NCBI GenBank assembly: GCA_030077755.1
Contig: JAQJZZ010000008.1
Span: 372,001-436,000 of the forward strand
Length of the DNA stretch: 64,000 nucleotides
Direction: 5' to 3'
Origin: Filosporella fistucella
Lineage: Eukaryota > Ascomycota > Leotiomycetes > Helotiales
Shown: positions 35,284 through 47,280 of the stretch, piece by piece
Position numbering within the stretch: position 1 is the stretch's first letter
How the letters are laid out: the number at the start of each line of letters is the position of its first letter
The notes under the pieces: model-generated
What the model was told of the DNA's origin: nothing
The model's input: only the letters and a program-made list of their open reading frames with translations
Databases searched by the model: none
Made by a program: the position numbers and the translations under genes

Positions 35284-36422
35284 TCACTCCTGAGGGGATG
35301 CCTCTGTATCTTCCTTGAACCACCCATCTTCCAGAAGCTCCTTCGCCGTTGGTCTATCCCTCCAATCCAACATCATAATCTTTCCAATAAAGACTGTATC
35401 CTCCTTACATACCTCTCGCTCAGTCGTCCTGTGGAAAGGGGTTGTTTTCGATTGCGGAATTTCATTCATCAGATATAGTATAGCTGTGACGGTCTCCGGA
35501 CTTGCAATTTCCTCATACTTTCCCGGGAAGGGGCCAAAGTATTGAAATTGTCGCTTGAGTACTTCCAGTCCGTATTCTTCGCCGTACGGGACGGTGCGCG
35601 GACGGAAAAGATTGAAACTGCCTCCGTAAATAAGGCTTATGAGCTACATAATCACCAGCAACGTCAGTAGCTCTATGTCGCTTGTAAGATATAATTTAAG
35701 CATACCACCGCTCCAAATGACCATATATCAGTGGCAGTATTCCATGGAGTTTCCATGATCACCTCAGGGCTTGTCCACATAGGAGCACCCACAGGTGTGC
35801 CCTCCTTCGCATATTTGGAATCTGCGGGATAGGCGCCGCCAAGATCCCCAAGCTGAATATCTGAGAAACGTATATCGCCTTCTCTGTAATTCACGAGTAC
35901 ATTGTGAAGTTTGACATCTATTTTCTTCGATTAGTCGACCACCACGTGACTCTCAAAAAGACGTAGTTTACCTGTATGAACGTAATTATTTTCATGGAGC
36001 ACTTTCAACGCTTCAAGTACACATCTTAATACGTATTTGAGTTCCTTTCGATTCAATGTTTTTTTAATTGATGCGTTCAGAAGATGATCCTCGAGATACT
36101 CCAGCACAATCGTTGGCGGCTCGGCTGGATCTTCAATTTCGTCGACCAACGGCCGTAAATAGGGAGTTTGATTCTGTAGCTGTTTGAGGACGTTTCTCTC
36201 ATTTTCGACTCGAGGGTGACCTCGGACCCCTTTGATAACTACAGTTTCTCCAACCTGGTTACTATGGCAAATCAGCGTCCAGTCTCAACCAGCCAAAGTC
36301 AAGATCTCTCGGCCTTGAACTCACTTCGCAAACCAAACAGTATCTTGAATTGTTTTCGTGATAGTATACTTCCCCAGTCTGCCTCGAAGGACCTGTCCAA
36401 GACGATAGAGCGACGACGACAT
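35284..36422 (-). CDS. Protein kinase-like protein with altered HRD and DFG motifs
   Basis: Four exons (36422-36325, 36261-35972, 35917-35706, 35643-35284) encode 319 residues. The kinase fold is complete: VVIK with Lys43, alpha-C ENERNVLKQL (Glu54), the catalytic loop VHTDVKLHNVLV (D130, K132, N135), DLG at 154-156, the activation segment GTPVGAPMWTSPE, and WSFGAVLISLIYGG. The usual HRD Arg is Thr, and DFG is DLG, so it is a non-RD kinase whose catalytic Lys, Asp and Asn remain; it may be active. Exon 1 (98 nt) is needed for the N-lobe and was set by splice phase. Such small kinases are expanded in plant-associated ascomycetes. Target unknown. Confidence 0.85.
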
Positions 36423-37930
36423 GAAGGCTGATTGTATGCAAATGAGTGTGAAAAAGTGCCCTTGATCCCTCTACATAGGTATAGAAGATGTGATAGGAAT
36501 TCGCAATACTGGCAGAGCACTTATTGATGCGGATTGCGCAATATGAGTGAGGAAGAATCTCCTGCAAGGTGAAGAAGGTAAAGATAACAAGACAGCGAGA
36601 TCGTGAAGGCGGCAACAACATTGATCCACTTCGCTTCTGAAGGCCAATCAGAACAAGTTCCACCACGGTTAGCCACCTGCTACTCTGCTGGTATACCTAT
36701 GTCAATGTGGTCACTTTGTAACTATTGCAAGATAGAGGCTCTTGTTTTAAGTCTGGCGAATTGGAAGTTAATCTTGCAATCTGTATAAGAGAATTCAACT
36801 ATGAATTGCTTGGGAAGGAACCATTTCCTCGTGATTTCTCATTCGGATACAGATCTCATTATACTGCATCATGAACAATGTGAAGAAACGGCTGGAATAT
36901 TTCCAGTCCTGCGAGCCTCTGAACCGACGTGCAAGCCTCCAGTACTATAAACGCAGTGAAGATTCAATAAAATCAGTATTACGTGAAAGAGGGATATGAG
37001 GTGTGTATTATGGTGTGAAGAGATCACGACTAGTGACCATGAACTGCCCGCATCAAACTCACCGAAAGCGAAGGTAATATGTACCGTTAGACGCTTCTGT
37101 ATTAAAATTATGTTGCTATCTATTATACATAAATGAGGGACTTGATACATACAGAATACCACTTATTGGTCAGAGAGTACATGGAAAGGAGAGAGGAGTT
37201 CTAAGCTCCATGAACCAAACCTTTATGGCAGAGACTTGTATCAATGCCTGCATATGGAACATGGCCTTCGCCTTCAGGTTCTACTGGAGCGCGGGCGGTC
37301 TTATGACACTCGAGCAATATTCAATCATTTACTTCCTATTGCAATTCGATAAAAGCTGCTGGGATGAATCAGGCGGTAAACTGAAGGAAAATGTCAACGA
37401 CATGGCATCTTCTGTTCGCTGCATAGCGAACTGCTTCTTGAACTGGTTACACGCGATATCCCGCTGCCACGACTTTGGGCAAATTTTGAACAGCTCATCA
37501 CTAACACCCTTGTTCCTAGACGTGAAATTGGCTCGTGTGCGGAATTCGAACATTTGTTAGACGTTGACACGGGCATCATAAACCACTCAGGTGACTCTGA
37601 GAAATCCAGATTGTATGTAGGTTGCAGGCAAGGACACATGCGAGCTGCAAGACTTCTACCTTCATGGGAGGTGTAGGTCGGGATGTATCGCATGTTGCTG
37701 CTGCTCAGACAATTATGGTAAAATTCGTCAGAGTACCTGGAAAAATAAAAAATAAAACGAATCCGAATTTGCAGAATAACGAAGATGATACGGCGCTGCA
37801 TATCTAAAATATAGCTATGAGGTGAACTCAAACATCCTCTGTGGTCGAATTGAATCAAGATTTACTCTACCGTACACAGGATGCAAATGCTGCGCCCCGA
37901 CTTCAGCTTGCCTAGAAGCTACATCCCGAA
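36423..37930. other. Intergenic, nothing recognised
   Basis: About 1.5 kb with only short, mutually overlapping frames (for example 37210-37560 and its complement). No domain, tRNA or repeat was seen. Confidence 0.5.
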
Positions 37931-40381
37931 TCATTCTTTCTTATACGCCGCAACAATCGCCGACTCGTACTTCTCCTCAATCGCTCTCCTGTTCAATTTG
38001 TTCGTCGGCGTCGCCATTCCCTACACGGTGTCAGCAAACCCTCCAATAGCACCATAAAATCCCCTCAAATATTCGTAAATTAACTCACATTGAGAGGGGT
38101 CCACTCCTCATCCTCCAAAATAACATTCTCAATCATCTCGATACTAGCCAACCCCGCTTTCCTCCCCACATCCAACAATTGTTTCAACACCGCTATTCGC
38201 ACTTTATCGTTATGAACTAGATCTCCAATACCATGGCCTTCGATATTGAGAGACTCGGCTAGGAGCTTCAAAGCTGCTTCGACAGGGACGATTATAGCGA
38301 TCGGTTTGGTTTCTGTGATGGAGGCGTAGATGCAGATGTTTGCTACGACACCTGCGGAGCGGTAGACGGATTCGAGCTGCGGTTATGATAAGTGGAAGGA
38401 GTACGGATGGTGAGGGGGAGTAAAGTACCTTTTCAATGGCGATGTATTCTCCATTCAGAGTTTTAACTAGATTCTTCTTCCTATCGATAACTTTGAGATG
38501 ACCGTTCTCATTCCATTCGCCGATGTCGCCAGTCATGAACCATCCACCAGGAGCAATAGCTTCCTTAGTGAGCTCTTCATTTTCATAATAGCGTTCCATG
38601 ACACTAGCGCCACGAATCCAGATTTCGCCCTGAGGATTTGGCTTATTTGTGGCGTGGTAACCAGCTTCGGGGTAGTCCACGAGCTTGATCTCCACAGAAG
38701 AAGGAATATCGCCATGGCCGTCAAGAGTCCATGCAAGTGGATCGCAAATCGCTCCATTGCTGTGATTGTCAGCATCTAATCCTCCAGGGAAAAAAGGGTA
38801 GCCTACGCAGTTGTCTCTGTCATGCCATATCCTTGAATCATGGGGCAAATGACCATAGAGATGAATTCCTGAGTGTCACGGGCGATTGGCGCTGCGCCGC
38901 TCAGACAGTATCGAAGCCTTCCTCCAGTTGCCTCTCTCACTTTGTTGAATACCAAAGCATCGAGAGCTGCCGATCCAGGCAATCCTTTGGACATAAGGAA
39001 TCTACGACAATCAGCTCTATCCCTCGTCATGGGAATCTACTCACTTCTTTGCAGAGTACGCTCCCCAAAACAGCTTTTGTACTGCTGGGCTTGCCTTCTG
39101 AACATTTGCAATGACACCTTTCTTGACAGTCTCCCATACCGCAGGCACCCCTACGAGAAGAGTGGGTCGTAACTCTTGGATGTCGCCTTTGCAATTCCTG
39201 CAATTTGCCTGGGAAAGGGTTCTGACACTACCGTAGCCTAATGCTGCTCCCCAATACAAAACTGCGTTCTCGAATAAGAATTCGAAAATATGGGCCAGTG
39301 GCAAATATGCTAGTAAAGTATCACCAGGTCCCATCTGATCGCCAACGATCGTTGAGGCTCCCGCAACTACAAGATGTTAGCTTTGGTCAGAACTCACAAA
39401 GTGCCATCTCAATCCATCAATATTTCAGAAGTCCTGGCTCCATGGGCCGCTGTATGGGAATAAGAACTCACTTGCGGCAACGACGGCTTTGTGTTTCAAC
39501 TCCACGCCCTTCGGGCTACCGCTAGAACCAGAAGTGTACATGATGCAAGCAAGATCCTCTGACTTTGGAGGAGTAGGTTCAACAGGATTCTTCTCTCCCA
39601 GAACTCTCAGCTCCTCGAAGTTGAGGACTGTAAGATGTTCATGCGAAGTCTTCAAAACATCAAGGTCATCTTGACTGATTTCATGTTCAGCATCAGTGTT
39701 CAGAATGATGTGTTCAATATTCTTGGCATCTTTCAAAGTATTGATGAAGGTCTTTAACAGATGAGGTTCTAAAAATATTGCTTTCGCTTTTGTTGCCATG
39801 AGAGAGTGTCGCAAACCCTCTTCACCGAGTGTATCGTAAGCTGTCACGATTGCCATGGACTGAGACATCGCTCCGTGTGCCAATGAGAGCCAGTGAGCAC
39901 TGCGAAGGTCAGCTCTGCATTGATCATGTAAATTGAATACTTACCTGGTAGATGCGAACATATGGAGTCTGTCATCTGTTCTCAATCCAAGTTTCCTCAA
40001 TCCGGCACCCATCTGAAGCACAATAGTCTCATATTCTTTGAACGAAATGTACTCATAGCCACTCAATTCGAAGTATGTCCAGTTCTTATCCACCTCTTGG
40101 AGCTTACCGTCAATAAGTTTTTTGACTTTGGTAACCTCCTCGTGCTTTCGAATCAATTTTCGTGAACCCAAAGCTTTCAAATCGCCAAATTTGGCAGCGC
40201 TGTGCCTCACGACGTCAAATAGGGTGGATATTCCATCCTGAGGCTGCGTGGTCAATTTGTGGGGCGAGCGAGCATTCCGACGAGGTTTTGTTTCTCCCGG
40301 AATTGTTGGGGCATCAGCTACTTCGACAGAGAAAGGTGGCTTTCTCGTCATACGAGGCTCGAGAATAGATTTGGGAGCCAT
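37931..40381 (-). CDS. FAA1: Long-chain fatty-acid-CoA ligase
   Basis: Seven exons (40381-39945, 39899-39472, 39366-39045, 39001-38807, 38759-38429, 38376-38089, 38020-37931) encode 696 residues, the normal size of yeast Faa1-type enzymes. The AMP-binding P-loop YTSGSSGSPKGV lies at about 267-278. The linker motif GYGMTETTA and the WFMTGDIGEWNENGHLKVID segment, with DRKKNLVKTLNGEYIAIEK, complete the adenylation domain. No signal peptide; the N-terminus is hydrophilic. It activates C12-C18 fatty acids to acyl-CoA with ATP for lipid synthesis, beta-oxidation or protein acylation, at ER, lipid droplets or peroxisomes. There is no obvious peroxisomal SKL at the end (it ends AYKKE). The symbol is a family-level label. 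Confidence 0.95.
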
Positions 40382-41977
40382 GATAAATGGATGAGAAATA
40401 TATCGAAGGGAAAGAAAAGCAGAGTGATGGAGTTGGAGAACAGGATATCTAATCTCAACAGACGCGCTTGCATTGTTGCTGGGGTCAACGTGAACCGCCA
40501 AGGGGATTTAACCCTAGGCAAGGGCATTGGTGTCTCAGCCACTATTTGAGCCACATATTAAGATACCCCGAGGTGGAAGAGAGGGATAAGGGAAAACGGC
40601 GCAACCTCATACCGAAATCCGGGGGAGTCCGGGGATTCAGGTTTTCCGATGGTGAAGAAGTGGCCGAGGTATTCGGAAAACCAAGGCTATGACCAAGATA
40701 TTTACCTTTATAGCATGCCACGGAAATCGAAATTGGTAGAGGTGCATAGTAGAAAAAGCACCTACGGGTTGACTGAGACATTGTCCAGACATGCTGGTCT
40801 GGTGGACATTTTGGGCGTCAAAAAGCCAATGATACCCTGTAGCTCGGGTATGGACATTAGAAATCCGCAGAAAGCAGGCTGGCTTTGTAACTCCGAAGAC
40901 TCCGTAGGGCTGATGCGGTCGTCATGATCGTAATCATGACCGTAGGAGTTTCTGCGATCGATTCTTTCGACGGACATCGGATTCTATTCATCCTTATTGA
41001 CTACTCTTATGGGAGAGTATCTCCTTTGAATTGTGCATCAACATGGTATCTCTACCCCTGATATAGGCCACTAGTCACAAGACGCTGGATTCGTGCCACT
41101 GTTATTCTGACTGAAGCCCCCGAAGGCTGAGTTTGTGCTTGGTCTCTGGGTATTTTTGTATGCGCCTATTGGAATAGACGTATGAAGCCTTGGGGTAACA
41201 AGCCAAGCTCCTAGCGATGGTCATTCGTTCTTCGATGTTTCTGCCAGGCATTTCTTTGCTCTACCTCGCGATTTGGTATGGCATTACGTGCCACATCTTT
41301 CTGTCTCTTCTTGGGAAAATTGTCGTCGCAGAGAGGGCGCCACGTCGACTGTACCAGTTGTCAATGTTCGTGCAATATCGTTCAACCATTCAGCAGACAT
41401 AAATCGATCGATTCGACTGGAGGGAGATATAGAGCTTGGTGCTGAGTTATTGCAGTGATGTCTGAAGGTGAGGTTGGAGGAAGAAAGACGATCGCAGTAC
41501 AACAAGTTGATCGTGAAAGGACCTCGGGGAACTTAAAGGATTAGTCAGCAATCACTATCCCAGTTTCTCCACGTCAACGACTCTCTTACACTCCCAAATC
41601 CAACCATCCTCAGATTATCACGACTCAAAGGTTTTATGCCTTGTCATATCACAATTCTACAAGTGCTAGACAAGTTCTGATGTGATACGAGCACAATTTG
41701 CAGATATCTGTATGCGCACTTTCCAGCATGCTGCAGTGAAAGATAGATGTCCCCCATCAAGGTTCGTGGTATATTCTGCTAGATTCATGTGTAAAAGCAA
41801 ATAATGTTCATTATAGCTAAAATAACCAAGAGCGAACGTCTTTATCTATAGCGAGTGCTTTTACGATCAAATCCTTCCCACGTAGCATGCGATTTCCAAC
41901 AGAACACAACCCTACCCTTTGCCCACTCCAGCTCCAGTCTGACAATCCCTATCCCGTGTACCACTAGCATGTCCAAT
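40382..41977. other. Intergenic with unsupported frames
   Basis: Small ATG-led frames on the minus strand at 40762-40977 and on both strands at 41217-41505 have some coding character, but I could not join them into a gene by splice phase. Left unannotated. Confidence 0.4.
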
Positions 41978-42442
41978 CTATGCAGCAACGCATTTCCAGC
42001 TGCTAGATTTGTTGTCAATCCAAGATGGGAACTGGCTGCTTCCAGCAGTGTTGAAGCTAAATCCAGTACCCTTGCAGTCCTTGTTACTGTTTTGATTTCA
42101 ATCAGCTCAATTATTTCTCGGTATCAAAGGTTAACCTACACCCAAGTAGTGCAACGGAATCCAGGCTTGGCCTTGCCAGAAGTCACATTGTCGTTGAAGC
42201 CGCTTGGAAGATTGACACAAGTGCCAGCAGAGCTGGAACCGGTGAACTTGAGTCCGAGGAAACCGCTGATTATTGTCAGTATTGCCAAATATTGTGAGGG
42301 TTTAGACTTACGCATCTTGCCAGAGATCGATGAGAGCGACCTGTGCGGCAGCAGCGGCTGGAGCAGCTTCAGGAGCTGGAACTGGTGTTCCAACGGCCAT
42401 GGAAGCAAGGAGAGAGAAAAGTGCGACGCTGAAGAATTGCAT
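41978..42442 (-). CDS. Small secreted betagamma-crystallin-like protein
   Basis: Three exons (42442-42312, 42265-42140, 42086-41978) encode 121 residues. A signal peptide (MQFFSVALFSLLASMAVGTP) and Ala/Pro-rich propeptide are followed by a compact domain: LWQDAGFLGLKFTGSSSAG, CVNLPSGFNDNVTSGK, RCTTWVNKDCKGTGFSF and DNKSSSWKC. The repeat of an aromatic strand, an F-x-G turn and an SS/TS-Gly strand fits two betagamma-crystallin Greek-key motifs, and four cysteines can form two disulfides. Small fungal proteins of this type are secreted, and some bind calcium or act on other microbes; the role here is unknown. Both introns have strong phase-consistent sites. Confidence 0.78.
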
Positions 42443-42582
42443 TTTGATTGATTGAAGTGGGTTTTCTGTGAAGAAAGGGTTGGGGAGTCAAATTTGAGTG
42501 AGAAGAGAAATGATTCTGAAGCTGTTGAGGAAGATGGATGGTGATGTTGATGATGAGATGAAATGTAGGAAGAAATGCTCTT

Positions 42583-42588
42583 CTTATA
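42583..42588 (-). promoter_or_regulatory. TATA-like box of the small secreted protein gene
   Basis: TATAAG on the minus strand about 140 bases before the ATG at 42442, with a CT-rich leader between. Confidence 0.35.
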
Positions 42589-45204
42589 CTTTTACTCTTC
42601 ATGTTCTTCTCTATTGTCCAGCTTCTGATGTCAGATTCTGTTGTCGGAGTCTCCTTTCTGATGCTCCTACATCGTGTTGCAGTGCATTGTTGATTCCATT
42701 TCGAAGTTGAGCCAAGGTACTCAACAGTGCCTCTCATCAGCTTCGGCCGACAAAGTGCATCTTGAATTTTTCTTTCGTAATTGCACAACCTCAAACGTCC
42801 TATTAGCAATATAAAATCTGACCATGATTTTCTATTCTCGATGGGGGGCAGCCCGCTTACGAACCGAGCTTGCCTTTTACAGCAATATCGCGATATATTA
42901 TCCATCATTCCGGTAAGACTGAGCACTTGGCCCCACCGGCTGAATACTGATACTATATTGAGGTTCCTAAAAGATGCGTTCCCATAAATGCCGGCAAATC
43001 ATTGTTTTGCCGATACCAGGCTGATGGTATCACAAATCATACCCAAGAACTCGGCCCCTGACTTGACGCCGAATAGGAGTATTATGTAAGTGCCGGTGAG
43101 AAGATTGTTTCCTGGGTGCATTTCTGACAGCAGATTCTTGAGGCTGCTAGAGTAAGTTATTATAATAGTGTAAGCCGCCAAGATCATCTTTATATTATAC
43201 TGTGGTATTCCTTCGCCCGAGTAGAAGCATCCAACTGCAAGGCGAGTCAGATGTGGTCATTAAATATATAGATATCACATCAGATGGCGGCCGCGAAAGT
43301 GCTTCCTTCCACGCACTTGAATTTGTGGCAATTTTGCAATTCAAATAGGAGAGGCACATATGCTTGATGCGCCAGGCGGTAGGTATGCCGAGTATGAGTA
43401 TGCAACCCGTCCTAGAAAGTCCCTCATAATTTGAGCGTGTAGCCTGATTGATCATGTATCAAGCATTCTCCCACACAGGAATATCGTTCGAAGTCTCTGC
43501 TAGGTGTAATACAGGAACACACTTCTATTGATGGCCGCACTTTCGCATATACGAGACCTATTGCTTGACCGCCTGAATCAAACCCATTCAATGTTAAGGA
43601 ATCGAAAGAAGCCTCGCAAGTACAATATCTCAGATTCCACTGAGAGCCTTGCATGAGTATTCTGGGGGTTCAACTTGCCCTCTAGCATGCTTGACAGCAT
43701 GTAATCGCCACAAACTGTGTGTAAGCGGCAAGTAGATGTCACAGCAGCGTGAAGTCCAGAGAGCCCTGACTGGACGGAGAACGATGATAATGAGAAGGCA
43801 GTCCTTGTGAGAAGATTTTTTGATTAGTCAGGTTCTGTAAAAACAACAGGTAGGTAGAATGAGATCACAATTATTCTTTTGTATAGATGACTTCATATTA
43901 TTTCCTTATATACTGTCATAGGCTCAATGTAGAATAGAAAAACTAGATTGCCCTACTCGTTCTCGACAGTTCAAGGTACCGTGTCAGAAGACCCGAAATC
44001 TCAAGCTGCTATTGTCCTTGACCCAAGCCGGCAACGACAACCCACAACCCAGATCCCCTTTGTTCGACGTTGCCTTGCATACGGTCTCCAACTGCCACCA
44101 GAAGCCACCAAGTAGCCCAAAACCTATCCGCCAATTTCACGTAGCTACCCTAAATGGTGAGCGATTTGATACAAAGAAGTCAAGCTCGGTCCGTCTTAAA
44201 TCGAATTTTGTATAGCTCGCTTGAGTCCCGTGATTTCACTCCCCTTTTCAATCTCGGGTCTATACAAGTTCTCACCTTTGATCTGTGTTAGAGTTTTACT
44301 TAGTGTTGGAGCTGCATTTTGCCTTAAATGCATATCTGTAACGAAAATAAAATTTGGCGAGCAATTTTATTAAGATGAACTTGAGTAAAGTTAAATTCAC
44401 TCATACCTTGCTCTCTTCCCTAGCTCCTTCCCTCGGGGCAGAAAACATATGTCCGGCCAAAGTATAAATATCTCTAGCCCGACCCGATATTAACTCCGAT
44501 TATCACCGCTGGGCGAGAATATTGGAAGCAACCACTACAGGTTGCCAGCTAGTCGATCTGTCCCCTCTCCACATACTAGTCGAGTACGACATTTATACCC
44601 TCACAATACTACTCCTTAAACGCTAAAGCGACGCCGTGGAAGAGGTCCATTATCAGTGTCCGATTTCATAATAAAGACACCATGGCCCAAAGATTCTTCC
44701 TGTAACACAGGCATAAAGGCTCTAGCTATTCGAAACTGAGCATTTAGCACACTTAAATCACCTAGATAATAGTGATGAATAGCACAGGGATAATAATAGT
44801 CCTATATTCGGCCGGGCTACCTCTGGCTACTCTCCGGCTCCGGCTCCGGAAATTATTCTAGTCCGCCTTTAACACCCACACGATTTTTGGTTTTCATGAT
44901 GAATAGGAAGGGGGAGAGTGGATATTCCACGCTGCGCCGGTTTAACTCTGGTTATTCTCCGGCTCGGCTCCGGTACATTATTCGGATCCGGTTGTTTGAG
45001 CTGGAAGAGGGAGCACATCAAGGAAGCAAAGAGTTCGATCATAACGTAAACAATCAACTTTTGAAATTGCGCCGTAGCGACTTTGACTAATCTAAGAACC
45101 TGAAAAACTCCCGGTGAAAAATATAAATAAAAGAAGGGGAAACAAAAGAAATATAAGCAAGGAAAGACAAAGGAGAATTAATCATACAGAAACTCCAACA
45201 AAAC
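42589..45204. other. Long gene-free stretch with a diverged short duplication
   Basis: No gene supported over 2.6 kb. Frames are short and lack splice partners. Parts of 44450-45000 look like transposon or repeat remains, with GGCTCC-rich tracts duplicated 125 bp apart (listed separately). Confidence 0.45.
44821..44985. repeat. Diverged direct repeat with GGCTCCGG core, spacing 125 bp
   Basis: About 38 bases beginning CTCTGGCTACTCTCCGGCTC at 44821 recur at 44946 as CTCTGGTTATTCTCCGGCTC. Both end in a TTATTC, and a GGCTCC(GG) core occurs in each. Differences are mostly C/T changes. Confidence 0.55.
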
Positions 45205-46712
45205 TCAAACACCCCCGCCAAACGCCACCTTCACCTTCTCCCACCCCCTCCTCAACTTCCCCTTCTTCTCCCCCTCTCCCTCCTCCTTTCCACTCTTCTT
45301 TGCCGAAGCAGAAGAAGCTTCAGCTAAGGATCTTGCGCCCTCCCGCAAGACCCGAAGCTGTCGCTCCTTCTGCTCCGCAATCTTCTCCCGGATCTCTCTC
45401 TCTGTGTTGAGAGCCTGGGCCGTCATATAAGTAAGTGTCTCGACCTCTTCGGTCGAGGACACCATATGACGACCCAGCTCCAACAAGTCCAGGCATTGCT
45501 GGATCTTTGGGAGGGTGAGATGGGCCTGAAAATGCCCAATTTGGGCAACGAACAGAAGAATGATGGCGCGGCGGAACGGGGTGATGTCCGGTCGTTGTCC
45601 TTCGGTCAAGAGGTGGGAGATCACCGCATTCGTCAACTCACTCCTCTCCTGGGCACTATATTGCCCGGAATGTAGTGCAAGGTACTGGCGTATATTAGCT
45701 ATCAGTTCAAAGTAGAAATGGAATGGAGTCAATTTACCTTCTTGATCAGCTTGGCGTGGAACTGGACGTCGTCAGCAATGGTTGGTAGTACCAACCCAGC
45801 ACCATCATTGACAGACAATCCGTCTGTCCCAGATGAAGTGGACATTCCGATAGTAGGGAGATCGTCAAGCCATTGCTGGAGAATAGGCTTGCGAGGAGTA
45901 GTTTCATGGGAGTGTGGAGATCGAACTCGGCCGGTATGTGCAGAGGGGATAGAACGACTAGCCAGCAACCCGTAGTGGTTGCTTCCAATCCCACCTGGGT
46001 GATTCAATCTTGCTAAGTGTTCTGCTTGGAAGAATTGAAGCCGTTGCTCACGCGTAACAGGGAGGATTCTTGGCGCGTTACTTGGACCCTTTGCTCAAGT
46101 CAGATAATGAAAGATATTGTTGACGTATCATTAGGAAGTCGAACGCGCTTGGATGTTGATGAGAAATTTGCGGGACAAACTTACAGCCTCGGTCATCAAG
46201 TGACGCTGGTCTGGATCATTTGGATCATATGGCGCGCTGAGCAGATGGGATGACTATAGAATTGTCAGAGCGGGACATGATTGTAAGATTGTACGAAACT
46301 TACAGAAAGATATCTGTCAACCTCTTGTTTGTCAAACTCTTCTTCGTCATCTTCCTCAACAAAGCTCGAAATGTTTAGAGTAGAAGGTGCGGTATCCGTA
46401 GACTCAAGCTGTGTTGTGCGTGTCAGAAAGTTAAACAGAAATTTTTGCCTCAGATTGATAGACACAACTTACAGCTTAGTGATTTCGTTCTCTGCGCAGA
46501 TCACCATTAGTCTCCTCTTGTGAGGTGTGGTGAGTCGATTGTGCTGGTGACGAAGTTGCCCAAGGTGCGCGCCATGGGGAGTGCCGCATCTGGTTTAGTT
46601 GCGCGGGGTTGTATCGACGAGAATCACCATCTTGGGGTACAATGCCTTTATAGTCATATGTTCCATCTGGTGTTCTAGGTCTCATGGTGCCATCTTTGTT
46701 TCGTTGAGCCAT
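45205..46712 (-). pseudogene. Unknown multi-exon gene with an in-frame stop at the end of exon 1
   Basis: Unrecognised. Exons: 46712-46473, 46408-46304, 46253-46185, 46088-45738 and 45684-45205. Exons 2-5 join in phase 0 with standard GTAAGT/GTAAAT donors and encode about 334 residues. These include an acidic segment (SSFVEEDDEEEFDKQEVDRY), a Ser/Pro-rich part (SRSIPSAHTGRVRSPHSHE), a helical block (FRRAIILLFVAQIGHFQAHL), and a Lys-rich tail (KKGKLRRGWEKVKVAF). Exon 1 starts MAQRNKDGTMRPRTPDGTYD and is open, but its only splice that keeps phase passes a TAA at 46478-46476, one codon before the donor. Either the allele is broken, exon 1 is spliced differently (a weak GTACCC donor would avoid the stop), or translation starts later. 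Confidence 0.6.
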
Positions 46713-46713
46713 C

Positions 46714-47080
46714 TTGGAGGAGTTCGACAAAATCGTGCGATTTGATCTTGACGACAGAGATCTGGATAGAATGTCCGAAAAGAAGTTGAGCGAGGCTCTC
46801 AGAATGATTTGATAAAAGAAAGAAGAAGCTTTAGCTATCTATCAACCCAGAATGATTGAAGTAGATATATCAAGCACGGCTGATAGTATGCGCAGTTGGA
46901 GGAGTTCGACGAAATTGTGCGGTTTGATCTTGACGACAGAGATCTGGATAGAATGTCCGAAAAGAAGTTGAGCGAGGCTCTCAGAATGATTTGATGAAAG
47001 AAAGAGGAAACTTCAGCTATCTATCAACCGAGAATGACTGAGGTAGATATTTCAAGCACAGCTGGTAGTATGCGCAGTTG
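46714..47080. repeat. Tandem duplication, two 182-bp units
   Basis: The unit starting TTGGAGGAGTTCGACAAAAT at 46714 is repeated from 46896 to about 47078 with roughly 92 percent identity by eye. The left copy lies directly upstream of the exon-1 ATG (46712, minus strand) of the unknown gene, so the duplication doubles its promoter or leader. Each copy also contains a plus-strand frame of about 31 codons, ending at the same TGA, that differs by one Lys/Glu change. Confidence 0.9.
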
Positions 47081-47280
47081 AAGTGTTGTTGAGTTGAAGA
47101 AGTCAAGACGCGTCTTGAGGCTCTCTCTTTCTGTAAAACCATCCCATTGCCGCTAATTTAGCGCCATTCGATCGATATAGCATTCTGATTGATAGCAATT
47201 CAGCGTTTTGAGTTGAGATCGAATCATGTTTATATTACTTAGGGAGACAGCATAAAACGGTAGCTTGTGACAAAGGATGC
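47081..47280. other. Spacer between the duplication and the array
   Basis: No gene or repeat identified. Confidence 0.4.

Noticed and set aside
36262..36666. 134-codon minus-strand frame overlapping kinase exon 1
   Set aside because: Different frame from the spliced kinase; only the kinase frame gives the conserved N-lobe.
37210..37560. 116-codon plus-strand frame
   Set aside because: Equal-length frames lie on the opposite strand in the same place; no domain or splice evidence.
40762..40977. ATG-led 71-codon minus-strand frame
   Set aside because: Some coding character, but no splice partner or homology could be shown; left as intergenic.
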